A stretch of 32,848 nt of DNA from Clostridia bacterium (GTDB taxonomy: Bacteria > Bacillota > Clostridia > Christensenellales > CAG-138), in NCBI GenBank assembly GCA_017554455.1, contig JAFZIH010000105.1, positions 1-32,848 of the forward strand. The letters run 5' to 3'. Positions 6,829 through 14,542 of this stretch are shown piece by piece. Every line of letters starts with the position of its first letter. Positions within the stretch are counted from its first letter, which is position 1. The notes under the pieces are model-generated. The model saw only the letters and a list, made by a program, of their open reading frames with translations, was not told the DNA's origin and ran no database searches. Made by a program: the position numbers and the translations under genes.

Positions 6829-6889
6829 AAGGGCATAAGATCGATCTGAAGAAAAACGGAATCAAACAACGGTTTAGGAGGAACAAACC

Positions 6890-7918
6890 ATGATCGGCAT
6901 GAACATCAAACAACTGAGACAGGAAAAACATATCAAACAGGACACGCTTGCGGACGCGATCGGTGTTTCCGCACAGGCAGTCAGCAAATGGGAGACCGGC
7001 GCGAGCGATCCGGACGTCGCTCTGCTTCCGCGGCTTGCGACCTACTTCGGCGTGAGCATCGACGAACTCTTCGAAACGCCGCGCGCCGAAAAGATGGAGC
7101 GCATCCAAAACATGATCTGGGACGAGCGCCGCATCAGCCCGGAGACCTTCGACCGCACCGTCGCGTATCTCGAAGGGATCCTGAAAGAAGACCCGAAGGA
7201 CGCGGAAACGCTGACCATGCTTTCCGAGCTCTACAACCACCGTGCGCATGCGGATCACGAAAACGCGTCCTATTATGCGGAGCGCGTGCTCGAAGCCGAC
7301 CCCGATGACGAGCACAACGCATGGGCGGCGTACCTTGAAGCGAACAACGCGCCTTGCGGCGACAACTGGCTCGACAATCACTTTGCAGTCATTCGCTTTA
7401 TCCGCACATTCGTCGAAAACCATCCTTTCGATCGTTACGCGAAGATCATCCTTGCGGAAAACCTGCTCGCGGATCACCGGCTTGGCGAGGCGGAGGCGAC
7501 CATCGCGTCGATGAAGAAGGACGACGCATATCTCGATTACAGCGCGAAGCTGGCGTTTCTGAAGGGCGACCGCGAGGAGGCGCTGCGCCTCTGGAAGAAG
7601 GCCGCGGCGGAGTATCCGCAGAGATGGCAGGCGACTGACAGCCTCGGCGAAGGATACCTTGCACTGGGCATGTACCGGGAAGCGCTCGACGCGTTCGAGA
7701 AGAGCTTCACGATGCAAAGCGCGCCGCGCTACACCGACGGACTGTTTGCAAGAGCACAGGTACACGAGGAGATCGGCGACTACGAAGGCGCGATCGAGGA
7801 CCGCAAGCGCATCATCGACTGCCTGAAAACCGAGTACAACGTCACAGACGGCGAGAGCGTCGACGAAAACCTTCGCGAGATCGAGCGGCTGAAAGCCCTG
7901 ATCGCAAAGCGGAAATAA
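6890..7918 (+). CDS. XRE-family regulator with C-terminal TPR-like domain
   Basis: A 342-residue cytoplasmic protein. The N-terminal helix-turn-helix (about residues 5-60) has the typical LRQEKHIKQDTLADAIGVSA and VSKWETGASDPD segments. The rest (about 75-340) is all helical with TPR-like pairs, for example the stretches around AVAYLEGILKEDPKDAETL, EEALRLWKKAAAEYPQ and YREALDAFEKSF. HTH plus TPR resembles peptide-sensing regulators (RRNPP group), but many Firmicute members of this architecture have no known ligand. ATG 6890 has GGAGG 8 nt upstream; an internal ATG at 6899 is less well placed. A palindrome in its promoter suggests autoregulation. It ends at a terminator shared with the convergent acetyltransferase gene. 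Confidence 0.85.
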   Translation: MIGMNIKQLRQEKHIKQDTLADAIGVSAQAVSKWETGASDPDVALLPRLATYFGVSIDELFETPRAEKMERIQNMIWDERRISPETFDRTVAYLEGILKEDPKDAETLTMLSELYNHRAHADHENASYYAERVLEADPDDEHNAWAAYLEANNAPCGDNWLDNHFAVIRFIRTFVENHPFDRYAKIILAENLLADHRLGEAEATIASMKKDDAYLDYSAKLAFLKGDREEALRLWKKAAAEYPQRWQATDSLGEGYLALGMYREALDAFEKSFTMQSAPRYTDGLFARAQVHEEIGDYEGAIEDRKRIIDCLKTEYNVTDGESVDENLREIERLKALIAKRK

Positions 7919-7927
7919 CATGCAGTC

Positions 7928-7964
7928 AAAAAGGGCTTTGCTTCATACGCAAAGCTCTTTTTTT
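7928..7964. terminator. Bidirectional rho-independent terminator
   Basis: GGGCTTTGC (7933-7941) pairs with GCAAAGCTC (7949-7957), with a T7 tract on the right and A5 on the left. It separates two convergent genes. Confidence 0.8.
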
Positions 7965-8593
7965 CAATCGAACAGCTGTCCCGGCAGCTTCAGCTTTTCC
8001 TTTTTCGGGAACGCCGCGTCGAACAGTTCGGCGTCGTCCGGGTCCACGTAATACCCCAAAGGCGTCTGATACACGCCCGTGACGCCCGAAAGAGCCCACG
8101 GGATCAGCTCTTTACAGAGAAAGAACGAATCGTCCTCGCCCTCCTCAAGATCGTGGTAACGGATGCCGAAGTTTCGCGCGTAATCGAACCCGCTGTGCCC
8201 GTAAAAGCCGATATTGCCCTCAAAAAGCACGGCGGAGAACCCCATCTCCCTTGCCTTTTCGAGCGAATAGTCGAGCAGCAGCTTGCCGTAGCCCTGTCTT
8301 TTCAGCGCGGGCATGATGCCGATCGGTCCCATCGTGAGCACCTCGATTTGCCGCCCGTCGTCGGCGTCGATGTGCGTTTTCATAAACATGTTCTGCCCGA
8401 TGAGTTCCCCACCCTGTTCCATGACAAAGTCGAGTTCCTTGACAAACGCCGGATCGTCGCGGAGCACGTGGATCACGTAATGTTCGAGGCAGCCCGGGCG
8501 GTACACGTTCCAGAACGCTTCCCGCACGAGGTTTTCGACCGCGCGAAAGTCTTGTTCGGTCTCGCGCCGGATGACGATGTTGTTCTGTTCCAT
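7964..8593 (-). CDS. GNAT-family N-acetyltransferase
   Basis: A 209-residue cytoplasmic acetyl-CoA-dependent transferase with unknown acceptor. The GNAT fold is visible: IVIRRETEQDFRAVENLVREAF at the N-terminus, then the acetyl-CoA-binding motif A region LTMGPIGIMPALKRQGYGKL (R/Q-x-x-G-x-G/A type), then LEKAREMGFSAVLFEGNIGFYGHSGF, as in the YhbS-like subgroup. ATG 8593 is chosen because GAGAGG lies 6 nt upstream and the fold begins right after it; the in-frame extension to 8713 overlaps the upstream AraC gene. Only 13 bp separate it from that gene, so the two form an operon. Confidence 0.88.
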   Translation of the reverse strand: MEQNNIVIRRETEQDFRAVENLVREAFWNVYRPGCLEHYVIHVLRDDPAFVKELDFVMEQGGELIGQNMFMKTHIDADDGRQIEVLTMGPIGIMPALKRQGYGKLLLDYSLEKAREMGFSAVLFEGNIGFYGHSGFDYARNFGIRYHDLEEGEDDSFFLCKELIPWALSGVTGVYQTPLGYYVDPDDAELFDAAFPKKEKLKLPGQLFD

Positions 8594-8606
8594 GGGGATC
8601 CTCTCT

Positions 8607-9497
8607 TTATTGTTTTCTTCTTTTAATTGGGATCCAGATCGCGCTCTTATAGTCCGGCGCGGTCGTATCGCCCATACCGTACCACTCGACGTTGGCGACA
8701 CCTGCAAACTCATAGTCCGGGTTGCCGGGCAGCCATTCTTTGAAGATGCGCGTGTTCACGCTTTGCAGCGCCTCCGGCAGCGGGCCGGTGCAGTCGAAGA
8801 TCGCCCAGTCACCGCGGGGAAGTTCGTAGACCGTCATGCCTTCCGGCACGTCCCCGCCCATGTATTCGCCCGCGATCAGGTAGCGGAACCGATTGCCGTT
8901 GAGATCGTCGACGCAGACGCCGTATTCGCCGATGTGATGGTCGGCGACCGCCTTTTCAAAAGCGTTTGCGGGCGGATTGCCCGCCCAGACGTTCGCGCAG
9001 TATGTTTGCACGATCTCGTCCCAGAATGCCGGGACTTTTTCGTACGCGGTTTCGTTGTTGAATGTCCGTTCAAAGCCGATGACCTTGAAGGAATCCATCT
9101 GTGTGATCCTGCAGTCCATTTGATTGCCTCCCTGAATGGTAAGATGAATGGTCAAAGGAAGGAACGTTCGGATCGGCGCGCCGCCGCGGACCTGCGAAGG
9201 CGTTGCGCCGTGGAAGCGCGTGAATGCCTTCGTGAAGCTCTCCGGCGTCTCGTAGCAATATCGCAGCGCGACGTCGATGACCTTGTCGTCCGTATGCCGA
9301 AGGTCAAGCGCCGCCTGATAAAGCCGACGGTTTTTGAGATATTCCCCGATCCCGACGCCGGTCATCAGCGAAAACCCGCGCTGCAAAAAGAACGGCGAAA
9401 GATACACCGCTTTTGCGACGTCGTCCGCGCCGATATCGTCGACGAGGTGCCGTTCCATGTAATCAACGGACGCGCGAATGCAGGTCAGCCATTCCAT
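8607..9497 (-). CDS. AraC-family regulator with GyrI-like effector domain
   Basis: A 296-residue transcription regulator. The N-terminal ~110 residues hold the two AraC helix-turn-helix motifs (IGADDVAKAVYLSPFFLQRG; second HTH ending FTRFHGATPSQVR). The C-terminal part (about 128-292) is a GyrI-like/SOUL-type small-molecule-binding domain (MDSFKVIGFERTF ... YELPRGDWAIFDCTG ... FAGVANVEWY), as in Rob- and SoxS-related multidrug-sensing regulators. ATG 9497 has AAAGGAG upstream. First gene of a two-gene operon with the acetyltransferase. It probably responds to a hydrophobic or cationic compound and may control its own operon. Confidence 0.9.
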   Translation of the reverse strand: MEWLTCIRASVDYMERHLVDDIGADDVAKAVYLSPFFLQRGFSLMTGVGIGEYLKNRRLYQAALDLRHTDDKVIDVALRYCYETPESFTKAFTRFHGATPSQVRGGAPIRTFLPLTIHLTIQGGNQMDCRITQMDSFKVIGFERTFNNETAYEKVPAFWDEIVQTYCANVWAGNPPANAFEKAVADHHIGEYGVCVDDLNGNRFRYLIAGEYMGGDVPEGMTVYELPRGDWAIFDCTGPLPEALQSVNTRIFKEWLPGNPDYEFAGVANVEWYGMGDTTAPDYKSAIWIPIKRRKQ

Positions 9498-9523
9498 ACG
9501 GTGCTCCTTTCTTTGACGGGATC

Positions 9524-9552
9524 ATTGTATCGCGTTTTTTCGCGCCTGTCCT
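9524..9552 (-). promoter_or_regulatory. Putative promoter of the AraC-GNAT operon
   Basis: Minus strand: -35 AGGACA (9547-9552), 17-bp spacer, -10 TACAAT (9524-9529). The spacer holds a small palindrome (CGCG-N6-CGCG) that could be an operator. Confidence 0.4.
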
Positions 9553-9596
9553 GTCATTTTCTGCGCAGGTTTGTCCAAGCGCATATCAGCGTTCAA

Positions 9597-9621
9597 ATCC
9601 CGGACGGAGACCGTCCGGGAT
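9597..9621 (-). terminator. Hairpin, probable terminator of the mscS operon
   Basis: ATCCCGGACGG-AGA-CCGTCCGGGAT, an 11-bp perfect stem 30 bp after the mscS stop. The T tract on the minus strand is short (ATTTG), so termination may be partial. Confidence 0.6.
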
Positions 9622-9650
9622 GGATGGGATATGAAAGTCGGCGGGGGAGA

Positions 9651-10607
9651 TCATTCGCCCTGATGCACGACGACCTGCGGGAACGGGATTTCGACGCCTT
9701 TTTCGTCAAACAGGACACGGATATCCCGCGCGAGGCGACGCTTGCCGATAAAGAAGTTTTCCTCGGTGACCGAGACGCAGAACCGCAGTTTGACGCCGCT
9801 TTCTCCGAGTTCCTCGACGCCCATATACCTCGGTGCGGACAGATACAGCTCGCTGTTCTCTTCGTACATGCGCTGGAGCTCCGGAGGAAGCATTTTTTCG
9901 AGCGCTTTGAGATCGGTATCGTATGCAACATCGACCTCGCAGATCGCCAGGGAGTCGTTGCGCGAGCGATTCTGAAGATTCCGGATGTCGGAATTGTTGA
10001 CGATTTTCAGGTTTCCGCCTGCGTCTTCGAGGACGGTCGTACGGACGCCGATATTGCGGACCACGCCGCGGAAATCGTCAAGCACGATGATATCGCCGAT
10101 CCCGTACTGTCCTTCAAAGATGATGAAGAAACCGGTGATGATATCCTCGATCAGACTTTGCGCGCCGAAACCGAGCGCGAGACCGAGTATCCCGACACCG
10201 GCAAACACCGCGAGCATGTTGACGCCGAGGATGCCCAGCCCCCAGATGATCGCGACAATTACGGCGATATACTTCAGGATCGCCTTCAGCATCGAGGTCA
10301 CGGTCGCCGTGCGGTTGCTCTTTTCTCCGATCACGTTGAGCAGACAGCGCAGCAGAATATAGAAGAGAACGATAATCGCGACGGCAAGCACCACATTCAG
10401 GAGCCGCACAAGGGATAATTTCGCGTTTCCGTTGATCAGAAAACTCTCGCGCGTGATATCCTGCATCTCCCTGGCGGAGTCCGGGCTCAAAAACCACTGC
10501 GGGTTCAGGAGCAGAACGATCAGTAAGATCGCGATGACCACGCCGACGAACGCGCCGACGCCTTTGCGGCGCTGCTTGGATTTCTTATCCGATGTTGATT
10601 GTTTCAC
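9651..10607 (-). CDS. mscS: Small-conductance mechanosensitive ion channel, MscS family
   Basis: A 318-residue membrane channel that opens under membrane tension to release solutes after osmotic downshift. A basic cytoplasmic start is followed by membrane helices at about 17-36, 64-88, 104-122 and the pore-lining helix with the glycine/alanine-rich [20 protein letters not shown], then [20 protein letters not shown] and the beta domain [22 protein letters not shown]. The soluble vestibule ends at [10 protein letters not shown]. The start is taken as GTG at 10607, with GGGAGGG 8 nt upstream; TTG at 10613 is closer than usual to that SD. The first 23 bp overlap the 3' end of the upstream surface-protein gene, so translation is probably coupled. 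Confidence 0.92.
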   Translation of the reverse strand: MKQSTSDKKSKQRRKGVGAFVGVVIAILLIVLLLNPQWFLSPDSAREMQDITRESFLINGNAKLSLVRLLNVVLAVAIIVLFYILLRCLLNVIGEKSNRTATVTSMLKAILKYIAVIVAIIWGLGILGVNMLAVFAGVGILGLALGFGAQSLIEDIITGFFIIFEGQYGIGDIIVLDDFRGVVRNIGVRTTVLEDAGGNLKIVNNSDIRNLQNRSRNDSLAICEVDVAYDTDLKALEKMLPPELQRMYEENSELYLSAPRYMGVEELGESGVKLRFCVSVTEENFFIGKRRLARDIRVLFDEKGVEIPFPQVVVHQGE

Positions 10608-11847
10608 GTACAAAGCCCTCCCAGTCGTTATAAGTTAATTCGCATTCAAAGCTGTAACTGCCGGACGGCAGCGATTCCGTCATGTTGAAGACAAAGCGGA
10701 CGGTGTTTCCGTCCCGGGTTACGGTCGGTTCCGGTAAAGAAATGTATTCGTAATCCTCGTCGCTGATCACACGGAACAGTGCGTAGTATGCACTGTCAAG
10801 ATCGATTGCATCTATGTCGGCGAGATCGTCATCAACGTTGATGTCCACCGTCAGCACGGGCGAATCCGAAGGACCGCTGACGTTCATACCGCCGAACGTG
10901 AAGAAGTTGCCGCTGTGGACAGACATCTCGCTTGATTCGATCTGTTCGTTGAATCCGTCCGGATAGGTGACGTCGAAGACGAGTTTGACTTTTGCAACAG
11001 CACCGGAGTTGCTGCCCTTGTCGAGGTAGTAATAGAGTTCGTAGTATTCCCATACCTCGTCGTCCCCGCCGCTGTATGTCGTCTGCGCGCTCGTCGGCGC
11101 AAAGCTGCCGCTCTCGTTGCTGTACAGCGTTGCAGTCGCCGATCCGCCTTTCAGATCGTTCAGCTGCATGACGAAGCTGACGCGGATTTCACCGTTGTTC
11201 GGGGAATCGGATTCCCATGCATCCGAGTATGTTTCCTGAATGACCGGTTGATTGTGCGGCACGTATGGCGTCGGCGACGGTGTGGGCGTCGGCGTCGGGG
11301 TCGGCGTCGGAGTCGGTGTGGGCGTCGGGGTCGGCGTCGGAGTCGGTGTGGGCGTCGGGGTCGGCGTCGACGTCGGTGCGGACGTCGGCGTTTTGGTCGG
11401 CGCGGCGGTCGGAGCGACAGTCGGAACGGCGGTCGGGGCTTCCGTCGGCGAAAGTGTGGCAGCCGGAGTCGGAGCAGCGGTCGGTGCGGTTGTGGGATCT
11501 GCCGTCGGAGAAGGCGCGGCGGTTGATGAGGGGGTCGCGTCAGGCGTGACCGAAGGTGTCGGCACCGGCGTGTCGGACGCGGCGGTCGGCGTGACCGAGG
11601 GCGTTACGGTCTGTAACGCGGAGGGGGAGGGCGTTTCATCGACCTCAAGGGCCGCGGGCGGGTTTTCTGCAGGAGAGGAAGGTCCCGCTTTGCCGGGAAG
11701 CAGGACGGATGAGAACAGAAACGTACCCGCCGCCGCAGCCGCGATAAACGGCGCTGCGCTTCCGAACAGTCCTTTTTTGTGTTTTACACCCCGAACGGGC
11801 TCATGCGCAGGCGCGAATTCCGGCGCATGATTGTCAACCTCATACAT
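10585..11847 (-). CDS. Membrane-anchored surface protein with long PT-rich linker, unknown function
   Basis: A 420-residue protein, not recognised by family. A cytoplasmic segment (1-30) leads into a hydrophobic Ala-rich helix (about 31-52). A Pro/Thr/Ala/Ser linker follows (about 55-193), ending in a run of TP dipeptides, and then an extracytoplasmic region (195-420). That region looks like two related beta-rich halves: both have an acidic N-L or D-D patch followed by an ALY/ATLY-type strand and end in a Y-D-V/F-E-C-E-L-T-Y-type strand. The start at 11847 is supported only by a weak GGGG SD. It is the promoter-proximal gene of an operon with mscS, and its stop codon lies inside the channel gene. 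The context suggests an envelope role. Confidence 0.75.
   Translation of the reverse strand: MYEVDNHAPEFAPAHEPVRGVKHKKGLFGSAAPFIAAAAAGTFLFSSVLLPGKAGPSSPAENPPAALEVDETPSPSALQTVTPSVTPTAASDTPVPTPSVTPDATPSSTAAPSPTADPTTAPTAAPTPAATLSPTEAPTAVPTVAPTAAPTKTPTSAPTSTPTPTPTPTPTPTPTPTPTPTPTPTPTPTPSPTPYVPHNQPVIQETYSDAWESDSPNNGEIRVSFVMQLNDLKGGSATATLYSNESGSFAPTSAQTTYSGGDDEVWEYYELYYYLDKGSNSGAVAKVKLVFDVTYPDGFNEQIESSEMSVHSGNFFTFGGMNVSGPSDSPVLTVDINVDDDLADIDAIDLDSAYYALFRVISDEDYEYISLPEPTVTRDGNTVRFVFNMTESLPSGSYSFECELTYNDWEGFVRETINIG
11281..11370 (-). repeat. 30-nt tandem repeats encoding TP dipeptides
   Basis: Two adjacent 30-nt units (11311-11340 and 11341-11370) differ at one base, and a degenerate copy lies before them. 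They encode the [10 protein letters not shown] part of the linker. The unit length is a multiple of three. Confidence 0.8.
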
Positions 11848-11882
11848 ATGATGCCCCGCAGGTTTTCAGATACGATGTATAT

Positions 11883-11912
11883 AATATACCATTGCGCGGG
11901 CGGCAGTGTCAA
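11883..11912 (-). promoter_or_regulatory. Promoter of the surface-protein/mscS operon
   Basis: Minus strand: perfect -35 TTGACA (11907-11912), 18-bp spacer, -10 TATATT (11883-11888). It lies 35 nt before the start codon. Confidence 0.75.
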
Positions 11913-11944
11913 TCCTTTTGACGATTCAGACGATTGGAGAGCAT

Positions 11945-11973
11945 TAAAAAGACTGCCGCAGAAATGCGGCAGC
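11945..11973 (-). terminator. Rho-independent terminator of leuS
   Basis: On the minus strand, CTGCCGC-ATTT-CTGCGGCAG (with slack at the loop) is followed by TCTTTTT, 19 nt after the leuS stop codon. Confidence 0.85.
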
Positions 11974-11991
11974 CGGCAGTGTGATCTGCAA

Positions 11992-14397
11992 TTATCCGAC
12001 CACGAGGTTGATGATGTTTTTGACGACGATCGTCTTGCGGATCGTCTTGCCTTCGATAAAGGGCTTCACGTCGCCGAGCGCAAGCGCCGCGTCGACGATA
12101 TCCTTCTGCTCCATACCGACCGGCAGCTTGAGGCGCGCGCGGATCTTGCCGTTGACCTGCACGCCGTACTCGACGGTGTTCAGCGCGAGCGCGTCGGGAT
12201 CGTACTCCGGCCATGCCGTGTGGTGCAGCGGTGCAAAGCCGATCCGTTCGTTGAGCTCTTCACTGATGTGCGGCGCGACCGGGTACAGGAGCAGCAGCAG
12301 CGTATGGAATTCGTCCTTCGTCAGCGAGCCCTTTGCGTAGCAGTCGTTGACGAGCGACATCATCGCGGCGATCGCGGTGTTGAACTTCATGCGCTCGTAG
12401 TCCTCCGAGACCTTCTTGATGCAGGCGTTGACCTTGGTGCGCATCTCATCGTCGGTGTACCCTTCGCCCTTTACCATGTCCTGCAGTCTCCAGACGCGGT
12501 CGAGGAAGCGCTTGCAGCCGTTTGCGGAGTCCTCACTCCACGGCGTCGCTGCCATGTAATCGCCCATGAACATGACGTAGAGCCGCAGCGCGTCCGCGCC
12601 GAGGCGGTCGATGACGCTGATCGGGTCGACCACGTTGCCCTTGGACTTACTCATCTTGTCGCCGTCGGGTCCTAAAATCAATCCCTGATACGTGCGTTTT
12701 GCGTACGGCTCGGGCGTGTTGACCTCGCCGATGTCGTACAGGAAGTGGTGCCAGAAGCGCGAGTACAGCAGGTGCCGCGTCACGTGCTCCATGCCGCCGT
12801 TGTACCAATCGACCGGCATCCAGTATTTCATTTCTTCCGGATCGCAGAAGACCTTGTCGTTGTGCGGATCGATGAAGCGGAGATAATACCAGCTGGACCC
12901 CGCCCACTGCGGCATGGTGTCCGTCTCACGCTTTGCGGGTCCGCCGCACTGCGGACAGGTGCAGTTGACGAACGATTCGATCCGCGCGAGCGGGCTCTGT
13001 CCGTCGGTGCCGGGCGCGAAGTTCTCGACGTCCGGAAGCCGCAGCGGGAGCTCTTCATACGGTACGCCGACCGTTCCGCACTTCGGGCAATGAATGAGCG
13101 GGATCGGCTCGCCCCAGTAGCGCTGGCGGTTGAACGCCCAGTCCTTCATCTTGTACTGGATGCCCTTTCTGCCGAGATCGTGTTCCCCAAGGTATTCGAG
13201 CATCGCCGCGATGGAGTCCTTTTTGTTGTCGTAGGCGTTCAGGAAATCGGAATTGATCATACGCCCGTCGCCGGTGTACGCCTCCTTTTCGATGTCGCCG
13301 CCCTCGATGACCGGAATGATGTCCACACCGAATTTATGCGCAAACTCCCAGTCGCGCTGATCGTGCGCCGGCACCGCCATGATCGCGCCGGTGCCGTAGC
13401 CCATCATGACGTAGTCCGCGATAAAGACCGGGATCTCCTTTCCGCTGACCGGATTGATCGTCGTAAAGCCCTGCAAACGCACGCCCGTCTTTTCCTTACT
13501 GAGCTGCGTGCGCTCGAACTCGGTTTTTTTCGCGCAGGCCGCGCGGTATGCTTCGACCTCGTCCCAGTTTCCGATGCGCTCGCGATACTTATCGAGCATC
13601 GGATGCTCGGGCGCGATGACCATGAACGTCACGCCGTAGAGCGTGTCGCAGCGGGTCGTGTAGATCTCGAGCGCTTCGGGGATGTCCTTCACCTTGAAGT
13701 TCACGAACGCGCCGACCGATTTTCCGATCCAGTCGACCTCCTGCTGCTTGATCGCATCGGGATAATCGACGTCGTTCAGCCCTTCGAGCAGCTTATCCGC
13801 GTACGCCGTGATCTTGAGGTACCAGACGTCCTTCGGCAGCTGGATGACGTCGCTGTGGCACACGTCGCACTTGCCGCCCTGCGAATCCTCGTTTGAAAGG
13901 ACGACCTTGCAGTTCGGACAGTAGTTGACGAGCGTCTTTGCGCGGAAGACCAGCCCGTGATCATAGAGCTTCCGGAAGATCCACTGCGTCCACTTGTAGT
14001 ATTCCGGCACGGACGTGGCGATCTCGCGCGTCCAGTCGAACGAATAGCCGACGCGCTTCATCTGATCCTTGAAATGCTCGATGTTCGCGGTCGTGATGTC
14101 GTGCGGATGCGTGTTTGTCTTGATCGCGTAGTTCTCGGCGGGCAGACCGAACGAATCGAAGCCCATCGGGAACAGCACGTTATAGCCCTGCATGCGGCGT
14201 TTCCGGGAGAGGATCTCCAAGCTCGTGTACGCCTTGATGTGCCCGACGTGCATGCCCGCGCCGGACGGGTACGGAAACTCCACAAGCGCGTAGAATTTCG
14301 GTTTATCGTGGGCTGCTTCCGCGGTAAAGCAGTGATGCGCGTCCCAATACGCCTGCCACTTACGTTCAACGGCGTTAAAATCGTATGTTTCAGCCAT
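11992..14397 (-). CDS. leuS: Leucyl-tRNA synthetase
   Basis: An 801-residue class Ia synthetase that charges tRNA-Leu; the length fits bacterial LeuRS. The HIGH-type motif is HVGH (50-53) in YPSGAGMHVGHIKAYT. A zinc-ribbon-like segment with CPNC and CDVC occurs near residues 155-180. The CP1 editing domain is present, with YTTRCDTLYGVTF and the MAVPAHDQRDWEFA segment. The catalytic loop KMSKS is at 581-585. The C-terminal anticodon-binding and small LeuRS domains end at VKNIINLVVG. ATG 14397 has AAAGGAG 7 nt upstream. No T-box leader precedes it. It is single and ends at its own terminator. Confidence 0.97.
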   Translation of the reverse strand: MAETYDFNAVERKWQAYWDAHHCFTAEAAHDKPKFYALVEFPYPSGAGMHVGHIKAYTSLEILSRKRRMQGYNVLFPMGFDSFGLPAENYAIKTNTHPHDITTANIEHFKDQMKRVGYSFDWTREIATSVPEYYKWTQWIFRKLYDHGLVFRAKTLVNYCPNCKVVLSNEDSQGGKCDVCHSDVIQLPKDVWYLKITAYADKLLEGLNDVDYPDAIKQQEVDWIGKSVGAFVNFKVKDIPEALEIYTTRCDTLYGVTFMVIAPEHPMLDKYRERIGNWDEVEAYRAACAKKTEFERTQLSKEKTGVRLQGFTTINPVSGKEIPVFIADYVMMGYGTGAIMAVPAHDQRDWEFAHKFGVDIIPVIEGGDIEKEAYTGDGRMINSDFLNAYDNKKDSIAAMLEYLGEHDLGRKGIQYKMKDWAFNRQRYWGEPIPLIHCPKCGTVGVPYEELPLRLPDVENFAPGTDGQSPLARIESFVNCTCPQCGGPAKRETDTMPQWAGSSWYYLRFIDPHNDKVFCDPEEMKYWMPVDWYNGGMEHVTRHLLYSRFWHHFLYDIGEVNTPEPYAKRTYQGLILGPDGDKMSKSKGNVVDPISVIDRLGADALRLYVMFMGDYMAATPWSEDSANGCKRFLDRVWRLQDMVKGEGYTDDEMRTKVNACIKKVSEDYERMKFNTAIAAMMSLVNDCYAKGSLTKDEFHTLLLLLYPVAPHISEELNERIGFAPLHHTAWPEYDPDALALNTVEYGVQVNGKIRARLKLPVGMEQKDIVDAALALGDVKPFIEGKTIRKTIVVKNIINLVVG

Positions 14398-14436
14398 ACA
14401 ATGCTCCTTTCATCGGTTGCCCGATAGATATAATAG

Positions 14437-14464
14437 GATATAACTTTTTCCTGTGTTTTGTCAA
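14437..14464 (-). promoter_or_regulatory. Promoter of leuS
   Basis: Minus strand: -35 TTGACA (14459-14464), 16-bp spacer, -10 TATATC (14437-14442). It lies about 40 nt from the start codon. Confidence 0.6.
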
Positions 14465-14468
14465 CCGC

Positions 14469-14497
14469 TTTACAATATTTTCGGGATGTGATAAACT
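14469..14497 (+). promoter_or_regulatory. Promoter of the Lgt-like gene
   Basis: -35 TTTACA (14469-14474), 17-bp spacer, -10 TAAACT (14492-14497). It is back-to-back with the leuS promoter. Confidence 0.5.
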
Positions 14498-14542
14498 AAA
14501 TAACTACCGAAAAGCGGCGGAAAAGCCGCGAAAGGAGATTAC

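Noticed and set aside
6757-6849. 30-codon ORF with AAAGGA upstream, between the small membrane gene and the XRE regulator
   Set aside because: It contains the XRE promoter and palindrome in its body, has no hydrophobic signal and no clear promoter. Considered as a signalling peptide but unsupported.
8571-10418. 615-codon + strand frame across the GNAT, AraC and mscS genes
   Set aside because: It runs antisense through three well-supported genes and has an Arg/Asp/Val-rich shadow composition.
10600-10615. Third parS-like sequence, TGTTTCACGTACAAAG
   Set aside because: Only 12 of 16 bases match, and the right half-site is broken. It lies within the overlapping coding ends of the surface protein and mscS genes, so it is probably chance.
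14398-14542. T-box leader for leuS (and likewise at 915-1046 for asnS)
   Set aside because: The upstream regions are too short and lack the T-box sequence and an antiterminator/terminator pair. Ordinary promoters explain them.
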